Below are positions 23,684-31,295 of a stretch of DNA of 34,542 bases, in pieces (positions within the stretch are counted from its first letter, which is position 1; each line of letters opens with the position of its first letter). This DNA is from JACKAN01 sp964502735 (lineage in GTDB: Bacteria; Bdellovibrionota; Bdellovibrionia; Bdellovibrionales; UBA1609). The stretch lies in NCBI GenBank assembly GCA_964502735.1, contig CAZCYD010000030.1, positions 1 to 34,542 of the forward strand, read 5' to 3'. The notes under the pieces were generated by a model. The model saw only the letters and a program-made list of their open reading frames with translations, had not been told where the DNA came from and did not search any database. The translations under genes were made by a program, and so were the position numbers.

Positions 23684-24934
23684 ATGCAAATTTCAATGCC
23701 AATAAAAGGCTTCATTTGCCTACTTTTATTAAGCACTCTCACTAAGCCTGCACTCGGCTACGAGGCTTTACCAGAGTACCAAGTTTTGCAAAACCGCAAC
23801 CTCACCACACGTCCAAGTTCGCTCAACATTGACTCCGAATATCAATCTGATTTGCTAACCTACTACTACCCTTTTTCTTGGTATGGAACGTGGTTGAGTC
23901 AATCAAAAGTTTTGCAGCTCTCCTCAGGCAGCATCAGCAGTAAGCGTTTTGCCGTAGACAATCGACTTAAGCTCACCACTTCTTTGAGCGATAATTTCCT
24001 CTTTTCATTTTACTACCTAGACTTAAGTCATTTAGAAAAACAAGATGAGGCTCATATTGTAGATTTTGAATACCGATTGAGTTCAAAATTTTCAATTGCT
24101 ATCTATGGAGAGAGCGAAACCTTTAAAAGTGAGAACTCTCTTGGGGGAGCCCTTATTTGGATAGATAAAAATCAAGGTCTTCATAGGCTCTTTTACACGG
24201 CTCCTGATTTTGATTACAACAAACGCAATGAGCATAGCGACAGCTATAAAAAGCTACCAAAATCTATCGGCTATGTTTACAGATGGGTTCAAGAAAGCGA
24301 ATACTATGAGGCGACAGCTCGCTTTGACTTAGAATCTGAAAGGTTATTCCCTAGTGAAGATTCACGCCAGATTTCGAAAGGTCACTATTTTGCTGCGAAG
24401 TCCCGAACAAGAATAAATCTGGAAGACTATCTTCATGCTCAACTGACAATCTCAAATGCGTCTTTAAAAGAATATTCTGTTAGCCAAAATTCACCTGATT
24501 CTTTTTCGAAGCTGAACTACTTTAAAAATGAATATTGGCTCCAATGGGAAAGGACGCGGCCCCTTCAAGGTCAAAATGGGAATTTTCTGTTAGGCCTACT
24601 CGTTGCCGATCGCATTTGGCAAACTGAACGGGGCCATGTTCGCCATCAAAACTACTTGCCCCATGCTTGGTGGCTGTGGAGTCACAACAAAGGAAAATAT
24701 TCTGTAGAGTGGGGCCTTGGCTGGGAATCCACCCTTTTTAAGAGTCGCGGCCCCCAGGCTTTACGAAATCACCATGATACGAGATCCGAGCAATACGAAC
24801 ACCGAGCCAATGCCTCCTACCAAATTGATTTTCCAACCGGAAATCTAAGGTTACTCTTCACCTTTGACGTAGATAAATTTGGCACAGAAGAAACTTGGGA
24901 GGGTGGAGCCGCGCAGCTCACTGTCCACTATTAA
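23684..24934 (+). CDS. Secreted beta-rich protein, probable outer-membrane protein
   Basis: A 416-residue protein with a signal peptide (hydrophobic core about 8-20, cleavage near PALG). The remainder alternates polar and aromatic residues in long amphipathic strands, e.g. FLFSFYYLDLSH and GNLRLLFTFDVDKF, ending in a short strand LTVHY, the layout of an outer-membrane beta-barrel. No family is recognised. No Shine-Dalgarno site precedes the ATG at 23684; a second ATG at 23696 is possible. It is transcribed away from the oxidative locus and may mark the start of the ordinary chromosome. Confidence 0.75.
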   Translation: MQISMPIKGFICLLLLSTLTKPALGYEALPEYQVLQNRNLTTRPSSLNIDSEYQSDLLTYYYPFSWYGTWLSQSKVLQLSSGSISSKRFAVDNRLKLTTSLSDNFLFSFYYLDLSHLEKQDEAHIVDFEYRLSSKFSIAIYGESETFKSENSLGGALIWIDKNQGLHRLFYTAPDFDYNKRNEHSDSYKKLPKSIGYVYRWVQESEYYEATARFDLESERLFPSEDSRQISKGHYFAAKSRTRINLEDYLHAQLTISNASLKEYSVSQNSPDSFSKLNYFKNEYWLQWERTRPLQGQNGNFLLGLLVADRIWQTERGHVRHQNYLPHAWWLWSHNKGKYSVEWGLGWESTLFKSRGPQALRNHHDTRSEQYEHRANASYQIDFPTGNLRLLFTFDVDKFGTEETWEGGAAQLTVHY

Positions 24935-25464
24935 AGCTTTAAGAGTTCCTCAATGCGTTTGATGACTTCATCGCTATCAGGCTTGACGTCAGATTTATAG
25001 CGCTCAACAATTTTGCCGCTTCGATCAATCAGAAACTTCTCGAAGTTCCATTTGATTTCTGATTTTTCCTCACCAGCTCCAATAAGCTTTTCAATTAAAG
25101 GATGTTTTCCAGCTCCTCTGACAGAAGTTTTAGAGGTGAGTGGGAAACTCACTCCGTATTTTAGCTTGCAAAAGCTTACAACCTCCTCATCCTTTTCCGG
25201 AGTTTGTTGACCAAAATCATTGCTGGGAATACCTACAACGGTAAAGTTTTGTTCCTTATATTTTTGATGAATTTTTTCTAAAGCCTCCAGTTGCGGAGTG
25301 TAACCACAACGAGTGGCAATATTAACAAGGAGTACATTTTTACCCCTGTACTTCGATAGCAAGTCTTCTGCAAATATATCCTGTGACATAACCTGTCCTC
25401 CTCCAAATATTAAGCCCATCGCCACTAACGTGGATCTTATAAAAAACCTAATTCCCGCCAACAT
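24931..25464 (-). CDS. Glutathione peroxidase family protein (Cys type), exported
   Basis: About 177 residues from the ATG at 25464, which lies 1 nt after the ArsM-like stop with GGGAGG upstream; an ORF start at 25500 would overlap that gene. A signal-like hydrophobic stretch (about 4-25) precedes a thioredoxin-fold peroxidase domain. Peroxidatic C53 is in ATRCGYTPQ, Q86 in NDFGQQTPE, and W139-N140 in WNFEKFLIDR complete the catalytic set. C99 is a candidate resolving cysteine, so the enzyme probably uses thioredoxin. It reduces hydroperoxides, likely in the periplasm. Cotranscribed with the upstream methyltransferase. Confidence 0.92.
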   Translation of the reverse strand: MLAGIRFFIRSTLVAMGLIFGGGQVMSQDIFAEDLLSKYRGKNVLLVNIATRCGYTPQLEALEKIHQKYKEQNFTVVGIPSNDFGQQTPEKDEEVVSFCKLKYGVSFPLTSKTSVRGAGKHPLIEKLIGAGEEKSEIKWNFEKFLIDRSGKIVERYKSDVKPDSDEVIKRIEELLKL

Positions 25465-25465
25465 C

Positions 25466-26539
25466 TTAACAGCATCCTCCCACAACATTTTCTTTTGCAT
25501 TATCTAAGCCGACAGACTCAAATGGGGCAACGACGCCACAACCCTCAAATATTCCATAATGAGTATCGAATGTCCCAATAAATTCAAAAAAATTCGCATA
25601 GCGCGTTTTTTTTAGCATTAGATAACTATTACCACAAACAGCCTCGACTTTCCCCTTTTTGAAAAGATGGTGATTGTCTAGCTGAAACGCTAAAGGAGAC
25701 TCCTCGACTCCTCCCTTGTATACAACCGCCTGTCCAAAGTCCTCACAAAAAGGTTCAAGTTCCTTCAATTTAAAAAGTCTGTAAGTAACAGAGTAGAATT
25801 TATAACCCTCTAGTTTATTTTGAAGGAGCTCATTGTTAACCTCAATGGGTTTACAGTCTACAACTCGTGGATCTTTAAAGCCCACAGACTTTGCCAAGTT
25901 TTCAAAATCATTCCAATAAAGCGCCCCGGCCAAACACTCGCCCCACAACACTTTGTCTGAAATCAACTCCTTTGAGAGTCGACGATTACAATAAACGTCG
26001 GAAAAGTAAAACTCTCCCCCCTCTTTGAGTAACCGAAAAGCTCCTTCTAAAACAGCCCTTTTGTTAGGAACTAAATTTAAAACACAATTCGAAACAATAA
26101 GATCAAAATCAGAGTCCCGCAAACCCACACGATCAAGATTTTGAATATCTCCCTCCAAAAATTCAACGTTAGGTTGTTTGTATTCATTCACTCTCGTGTG
26201 ATATTCTATATTTTGTCGTGCCACGTTTAGTTGCTCCGGAGTCATATCTACCCCCACAACTGATCCCTCTTCGCCCACTAGCTGAGACAATAAAAAACAG
26301 TCTCTTCCTGAGCCGCAGCCCAGGTCGAGAACTCTTAGGCCCAAAACTTGATCTGGAATTGTAAGGCCACAACCGTAGTATTTAGATAAGACCTCATCAG
26401 AGAGCTTAGATAAAGCTCTTTTAATATGCGGCGGGTAAGGCTCTACCGTACAGCAGGCATTTGTCTTTAAGTCCTCTGTTTTCTGTAAAGTCTTACCATA
26501 ATATGTTTTCACCTCATCTAAGACATGACTCTCTTTCAT
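25466..26539 (-). CDS. arsM: Arsenite methyltransferase (ArsM-type)
   Basis: A 357-residue SAM-dependent methyltransferase. ATG at 26539 is chosen for GGGAG 5 nt upstream. The SAM motif is VLDLGCGSGRD at 70-80. Three conserved cysteines, C57 (YYGCG), C152 (SNCVLNL) and C202 (GECLAGALY), match the arsenic-binding trio of ArsM, including the exact 50-residue spacing between the last two; an extra C29-C30 pair lies upstream. The long C-terminal region ends in GGCC. It is predicted to methylate As(III) in the cytoplasm. No arsR or efflux gene is adjacent. Confidence 0.88.
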   Translation of the reverse strand: MKESHVLDEVKTYYGKTLQKTEDLKTNACCTVEPYPPHIKRALSKLSDEVLSKYYGCGLTIPDQVLGLRVLDLGCGSGRDCFLLSQLVGEEGSVVGVDMTPEQLNVARQNIEYHTRVNEYKQPNVEFLEGDIQNLDRVGLRDSDFDLIVSNCVLNLVPNKRAVLEGAFRLLKEGGEFYFSDVYCNRRLSKELISDKVLWGECLAGALYWNDFENLAKSVGFKDPRVVDCKPIEVNNELLQNKLEGYKFYSVTYRLFKLKELEPFCEDFGQAVVYKGGVEESPLAFQLDNHHLFKKGKVEAVCGNSYLMLKKTRYANFFEFIGTFDTHYGIFEGCGVVAPFESVGLDNAKENVVGGCC

Positions 26540-26622
26540 AAAATCTCCCACAATTCCTTGAACCCTTATTGAGAACACCGTATACACTTTCATACACTAT
26601 TTTTACTTTGGGAGCCTTCTTT

Positions 26623-27333
26623 GTGCGTTATGTTAGCGTAGTTTTATCTACATTTAACGAAATCAATACAGGTTATATTGAAAAGTCTCTGACTCAGCTT
26701 TGCCGTTTCGAAAATTTTGAAATCATTGTCGTCGATGGAGGCAGCTACGATGGCACCTTGGAGCTTTTAAAAAAGTTTCCTATAAGACTTATTCACTCTG
26801 AAGCTAAAACGCGATCTGGAAGGCTCAACCAAGGAATTGCCGTAGCGTCTCACCTGTGGGTTTTATTGCACCACCCTAGAAGTCTGCTAGACCTTGATGC
26901 TCTTTCGGCGCTAATTGACTCTCCTGAGTTACCCCAATGGGGTGCTTTTACCCATCAATTTGACTTCAAACACCCCTTACTAAGATTCACATCTTGGTAC
27001 TCGAATTACATCAGAGGGGATCTCAAACACATCTATTATTTAGACCATTGTATCTTTTTTAATAAAAATCTATTGGCAGACCAAATTGGCCCTATTGTGC
27101 CAGATATCGCTATTTTTGAAGACACGGCTCTTTGCCTCAAGCTTCGCAAGCTCGCTAAGCCCCGGCGATTGCCTCCAGTATCAACAACATCCAGCATCCG
27201 ATTCTTAAAAAATGGCATCTTACACCAATCTCTGTTAAATCAGATTGTTAAGCTGGCCTACTTATTAAAACTTCCAGACACCACAATTAATAAAATCTAC
27301 GAAAAGGGCTTGTCACTAAACACGAAATATTAG
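26623..27333 (+). CDS. Glycosyltransferase family 2 (TIGR04283-like)
   Basis: About 236 residues from a GTG at 26623, with GGGAG 8 nt upstream; an earlier ATG at 26569 would run into the divergent ArsM promoter. The GT-A fold begins at VSVVLSTFNE and contains IIVVDGGSYDGT (34-45), as in the rSAM/selenodomain-associated transferase family. The segment that usually reads FLHADT is LLHHPRS here, so the usual acidic metal ligand is replaced. FEDTALCLKLR supplies the ED pair near 165. Sugar donor and acceptor are unknown. Confidence 0.85.
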   Translation: MRYVSVVLSTFNEINTGYIEKSLTQLCRFENFEIIVVDGGSYDGTLELLKKFPIRLIHSEAKTRSGRLNQGIAVASHLWVLLHHPRSLLDLDALSALIDSPELPQWGAFTHQFDFKHPLLRFTSWYSNYIRGDLKHIYYLDHCIFFNKNLLADQIGPIVPDIAIFEDTALCLKLRKLAKPRRLPPVSTTSSIRFLKNGILHQSLLNQIVKLAYLLKLPDTTINKIYEKGLSLNTKY

Positions 27334-27363
27334 TAGATTATCTCCATTACTTAGGAGGCTTGT

Positions 27364-28383
27364 TTGAAAGATCACGTTTTTACATCTGCTCTCTTTTGTC
27401 TAGTCTTGTTTTTAGGTTTGGCGGATAAATCTTATTCTCAAGAAAATCTCACTCTAACAACTCAAGAAAGCGTAGACAATAAAAAGCCTGATGGCTGGCA
27501 TCCGAAACTGAAAATCAAAATGAATCTCAGCATGGGGTCTTCGAAATCAGTTGTGGGTCAAATCGATGGCGAGTCCACCACCGTCGGAGGAACACTTGAA
27601 GCGGGACTCGATTACAAAAAAAAGTTGAACGAGTGGCGACAACAACTCGATTACATTGGGGCAACCACGCAAAACCCCTCTCTACCAAGATATGTCAAAT
27701 CTGCCGATGAAATGAAGTACTCCACAATATATTTACGGAGTTTAAAAAGTTATCCCAATATAGGCCCCTACGCAAAGCTCGAAGCTCGAACAAATATATT
27801 TAAGGGCGAAGACGTGAGGGCTGAACCAAAAGAATATCTTATTCGTAGCACGACCACTTCACTAGGCACGCACCATGTATTCAGATTAACAGACGGATTT
27901 ATTCCATTAACCACTCAAGAATCTGTAGGCTTCTTTGCCAAAATAATAGATAAAAAAACTACAACTCTTGAGTTTCGATTAGGTTTTGGTGCCATACAAG
28001 TAAGAACAAATAATCAGTTCAGAATTGATGATATTGCATCCACACCTGACATTATAGAAGTCTCGCCACTTAACGACATCAATCAATCCGGTCTTGAGTA
28101 TGGATTTATTTTTAAGGGCAAGTGGAACGAAAATTCCGACTACTCTTTAACCGCCGATTTTTTAACCCCCTTTGGAACAGACATCGAAATCGGAAAAGAC
28201 TGCTATAGTTGTAACAGTTGGGAACTTACCAACATTGACCTAAAGGCGGCCCTCGCATCAAAAATCAATAGTTGGATGCAAATTTCTTATCAATACAGGG
28301 CCCTTAAGCAACCTGAAGTTTTTAATGTCTTTCAAGTTCAACACGGATTTGCATTAAATTTTATGTATGATGTCTTTAAATAA
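27364..28383 (+). CDS. Secreted DUF3078-like beta-rich protein
   Basis: A 339-residue protein from a TTG at 27364 with AGGAGG (27353-27358) 5 nt upstream. A signal peptide (LFCLVLFLGLADKSYSQ) is followed by a soluble or outer-membrane beta-rich domain with many short strands and Gly/Thr-rich turns (MGSSKSVVGQIDGESTTVGG). The pattern resembles DUF3078-type proteins, whose function is unknown. Follows the glycosyltransferase by 30 nt and could be cotranscribed. Confidence 0.75.
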   Translation: MKDHVFTSALFCLVLFLGLADKSYSQENLTLTTQESVDNKKPDGWHPKLKIKMNLSMGSSKSVVGQIDGESTTVGGTLEAGLDYKKKLNEWRQQLDYIGATTQNPSLPRYVKSADEMKYSTIYLRSLKSYPNIGPYAKLEARTNIFKGEDVRAEPKEYLIRSTTTSLGTHHVFRLTDGFIPLTTQESVGFFAKIIDKKTTTLEFRLGFGAIQVRTNNQFRIDDIASTPDIIEVSPLNDINQSGLEYGFIFKGKWNENSDYSLTADFLTPFGTDIEIGKDCYSCNSWELTNIDLKAALASKINSWMQISYQYRALKQPEVFNVFQVQHGFALNFMYDVFK

Positions 28384-28422
28384 AACATCTCTTCTATTCT
28401 CGGGAAAAGCATGAGGAGCACT

Positions 28423-28857
28423 ATGAGTAATTTCTTAAAAGAATTCCGCGAGTTCGCCGTTAAGGGTAATGTTGTAGATATGGCTGTTGGGGTCATCATT
28501 GGAGGGGCTTTTGGAAAAATTGTTTCTTCTTTGGTAAACAATGTCATCACTCCCGCTCTTGGAATCCTAATTGGAGGAGTGGACCTCAAAGACTTACAAA
28601 TTGTCTTGAAGCCTGCTGTTGGCGATGCGGCTGCTGTTGTTATTCAGTATGGTGTATTCTTGCAAACGGTTTTTGACTTCTTGATTGTTGCCTTTTCCAT
28701 TTTTGCTGCTATCAAAGCTATAAATTCGCTCAAGAGAAAACGAGAAAATGAAGTGATCACAGCCACAACTACTGAACCTCCCCCACCAAAGCCCTCTAGA
28801 CAGGAAGAACTTTTGCAAGAAATTCGAGATCTACTCAAGTCTCAATCTAGGTCTTAG
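28423..28857 (+). CDS. mscL: Large-conductance mechanosensitive channel MscL
   Basis: A 144-residue protein; the ATG at 28423 has GAGGAG just upstream. The N-terminus FLKEFREFAVKGNVVDMAVGVIIGGAFGKIV is the MscL signature in spirit, with two membrane helices at about 15-45 and 75-103, and a cytoplasmic C-terminal helix (QEELLQEIRDLLKSQ) after a Pro-rich linker. It forms a homopentamer that opens under membrane tension to release solutes during hypo-osmotic shock. Length is typical of the family. Confidence 0.97.
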   Translation: MSNFLKEFREFAVKGNVVDMAVGVIIGGAFGKIVSSLVNNVITPALGILIGGVDLKDLQIVLKPAVGDAAAVVIQYGVFLQTVFDFLIVAFSIFAAIKAINSLKRKRENEVITATTTEPPPPKPSRQEELLQEIRDLLKSQSRS

Positions 28858-28908
28858 ATATTTTCACATTGGCACCTTTTGTGCTCACATTTGCCAATGA
28901 GGTTGCGT

Positions 28909-30108
28909 GTGAGAAAAATAAAACTTTTTAAAAGAAAAGGGTGCCAATTTTGGGCTGTTTTGGGCTGTACCTTTACACTCTTGTCTAACCTCTCCTATGC
29001 GGGAGGAAATTCTTTTACTGGGTGGAGCCCTTTCCAACTCCCTCCCCTTAAGGTTGTAACCTGCCAAGCTCTTTTAGAAATGCACCCCAATTCACCAAGA
29101 GACAGGCTCAATCCTCTGGTTTCACTTAGAGAACTACAGGGATATCTGCAAAAATATGCTGAAATTTCTCCTGCTGAAACTATTGGCCACTACAATCCAT
29201 TTAGCATACAAAAACAATCTCTTGAAACAACGAAAATTCCTCGTGATAAAGTTCTTGAAGCCCTCGGAAGACTGATGGTCCTAGAGGATGACACAACAAC
29301 GGTAAATTTTAATGGAACTTATGTCTATAATGAGGTTCGAGGCTGGAACCAGGTCCAACTCCTGTCCTCTCAACTTGAGGACTATTTTTTTCAGACGGAA
29401 GCCGAGGTGGCAAAAGAACTCAAAAGAAGTTTACCTTTACTCAGACTACAAACTTCAGTTGACAGTCTTGTTGCCTATATTGGTTACTCAGCCCTAAGTG
29501 CTATTTCAGACCTAGGCCATTTAAATACGGACCTATTTGTTGAATCCGCGATACTTAGCATTGGTACCGCTCTTTACCTTTCTTCAAGGGGCATTCAGAA
29601 AAGTATGTCTTTGGACAGAAACTTTCTAAACCATCTTGATGTAATTAAATTAGCCCTTAAAAACAAAGGTGAGGGATATCCTATTTCTATCTATGGCGAC
29701 AGCATGACTGTATCTACAGAATTCCACGAAGAACTTATGCAAACGACGGGGAGCCCTGAAGATGTCGGGGTTGAATCTTCCGCAAAAGAAGTTCGCCTAC
29801 AACTTATGAATTTTTTTGACTACATCCCTGGTGAGATTTTGCGAATCCGAAGTGAATTTGGAAGTCTAGAGAACTATCATATAGAAATGACTAAAAGGTT
29901 TCCTGAAGGGAAATCTCGACAGGTCTACACAGATCAACTTTTTTATATTGACCCCACGACCAGCGAACCCGTGTGGTTATTTTACTTCCGCTCATTTAAA
30001 AGCAAACCTATTGCCCCTAAAAAACCAAAAAAGTCGACGACAAATATAAAAAACCAACTAGAAGAACTGTCCACTCCATCAAAACTGAGGCCAGTCCCTA
30101 TTAAATAA
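28909..30108 (+). CDS. Secreted protein of unknown function
   Basis: About 400 residues. The GTG at 28909 is preferred because GAGG lies 6 nt before it; ATG 28897 and TTG 28879 are alternatives. A basic N-terminus and hydrophobic stretch (GCQFWAVLGCTFTLL) with a likely cleavage at SYAGG indicate export. The mature protein is mixed alpha/beta with a moderately hydrophobic segment near residues 190-225 and a Lys/Pro-rich tail. No family or motif is recognised. Confidence 0.75.
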   Translation: MRKIKLFKRKGCQFWAVLGCTFTLLSNLSYAGGNSFTGWSPFQLPPLKVVTCQALLEMHPNSPRDRLNPLVSLRELQGYLQKYAEISPAETIGHYNPFSIQKQSLETTKIPRDKVLEALGRLMVLEDDTTTVNFNGTYVYNEVRGWNQVQLLSSQLEDYFFQTEAEVAKELKRSLPLLRLQTSVDSLVAYIGYSALSAISDLGHLNTDLFVESAILSIGTALYLSSRGIQKSMSLDRNFLNHLDVIKLALKNKGEGYPISIYGDSMTVSTEFHEELMQTTGSPEDVGVESSAKEVRLQLMNFFDYIPGEILRIRSEFGSLENYHIEMTKRFPEGKSRQVYTDQLFYIDPTTSEPVWLFYFRSFKSKPIAPKKPKKSTTNIKNQLEELSTPSKLRPVPIK

Positions 30109-30160
30109 GCCTTTTCCGATCCAATAGCACTTTCCAGTACAAACGCCGAACAGAACAAAA

Positions 30161-30196
30161 GCCATTAAGCCTTAGATTGCACTAAGACCTAATGGC
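30161..30196. other. Imperfect hairpin in the 30109-30370 intergenic region
   Basis: GCCATTA and CTTAG at 30161-30175 pair with CTAAG and TAATGGC at 30182-30196, giving a two-part stem with three mismatches and a 6-nt loop. It follows the 28909-30108 gene by 53 nt and has no following U-tract, so it is not a clear terminator. The same gap holds the 12-bp palindrome CATTAGCTAATG at 30327-30338. Nothing else is evident in this 262-nt stretch. Confidence 0.35.
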
Positions 30197-30370
30197 ATCT
30201 TTGGGACAATTTTAGAAAGACTTCTTGTAAAAAATATATTGTCTGATGGAGTTTTTATTTATATATTTTATATTTATGCAGTTATTCCAATTAGTTATCA
30301 GTTTTTGTGCGCCGGAGCCCGGATTGCATTAGCTAATGGAACAAAAGATTCTGAACGTTGACGAGGTTTT

Positions 30371-30883
30371 ATGAAATATACGAGATGTCTTATTGTCACA
30401 TCTATCCTTATTATTTTTTCCCTTATTTATCCTACAGCTGAAGCGGCCGTAGTAGATATCAAAGATATAAATGACAAGCTTGTTGTAGATCTACAAAGCC
30501 ACTTTAATGAGGCCAAGGCTCCCACAGAAGAGATCTTGAGTTCAAAAAAGGCATGGACCTGTGAACTTTACGGCATGAGATCAAGACTACAAACTACAAA
30601 AAAGCCTAATTTTTACCAATTTACAGTAAAGTCCTCTGTAATTAGCAACAATGGCTCTCAAGTTATTCGTGAGTACCACCCTACTGCCTCCGGGTTAAAA
30701 GGCAGCGTTGGCCCCTTATACGAAGAGGTACGATTTGACTCAAAAGGTCGTTTAATTGGCGAAATGTCTCTCAATAACGAAGGGCGCAACTTAAGCTCTG
30801 AAAGAAAAAGCTCCTCACAAAAAAAAGTCGCAAGCCTGGCCAATGTTGGCCAAGAAGTCATTGCTTACTCGGTGTGTAAATAA
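30371..30883 (+). CDS. Small secreted protein, unknown
   Basis: A 170-residue protein from an ATG at 30371 with GAGG upstream. A clear signal peptide (CLIVTSILIIFSLIYP, cleavage near AEA) precedes a soluble domain with VVDLQSHFNEAKAPTEEIL and a beta-rich central part. Two Cys (in WTCELYG and at SVCK) may form a disulfide after export. No family is recognised. Confidence 0.75.
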   Translation: MKYTRCLIVTSILIIFSLIYPTAEAAVVDIKDINDKLVVDLQSHFNEAKAPTEEILSSKKAWTCELYGMRSRLQTTKKPNFYQFTVKSSVISNNGSQVIREYHPTASGLKGSVGPLYEEVRFDSKGRLIGEMSLNNEGRNLSSERKSSSQKKVASLANVGQEVIAYSVCK

Positions 30884-30979
30884 CCCAATTTCTTGGACCT
30901 TCCCTTAGATTTTGTTAGTAATACTCCCATTAAAAAAATAGAGTCCTTGATCAGACCTGTAAGGTGGGAGTGATTTTCA

Positions 30980-31291
30980 ATGAAAAAATCTAATAAGCTA
31001 ATTATAGCGGCGCTTACGCCCTTAATAGCTGGTTTCGTTTTTGTTTACCCAAGATTACTTATAAGTCTACTCGGAATTGAGAACCCCTGGACCAGCTATC
31101 TCTACCAATACACTTTTGGTCTCATATTTTTTGGTCTCGGAATCTTGCTCGTCTTAAGAACTGGGGCTTGTAAAATTGGCCGAGGCCGAGACAACTTGTG
31201 GCTTGGAATTCTCATTGCTGGTTTTATTTTCTTTGCTAGTTTTCATGGAATTTGGGTTTTTATGTCACTGTACTGGCCGGTAAAGGGGTAA
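30980..31291 (+). CDS. Small three-helix membrane protein next to a solute symporter
   Basis: A 103-residue protein from ATG 30980 with GGGAG upstream. Three hydrophobic helices lie at about 8-30, 40-59 and 73-97. It ends 4 nt before the sodium:solute symporter gene, suggesting an accessory subunit or a protein stabilising the transporter, comparable to small DUF-type proteins seen beside some SSS transporters. Function is unknown. Confidence 0.8.
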   Translation: MKKSNKLIIAALTPLIAGFVFVYPRLLISLLGIENPWTSYLYQYTFGLIFFGLGILLVLRTGACKIGRGRDNLWLGILIAGFIFFASFHGIWVFMSLYWPVKG

Positions 31292-31295
31292 GAAC

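Noticed and set aside
24931..27333. Selenocysteine in the peroxidase or a selenium-related role of the glycosyltransferase
   Set aside because: The peroxidase has an ordinary Cys codon at the active site with no in-frame TGA, and no selenium genes are nearby.
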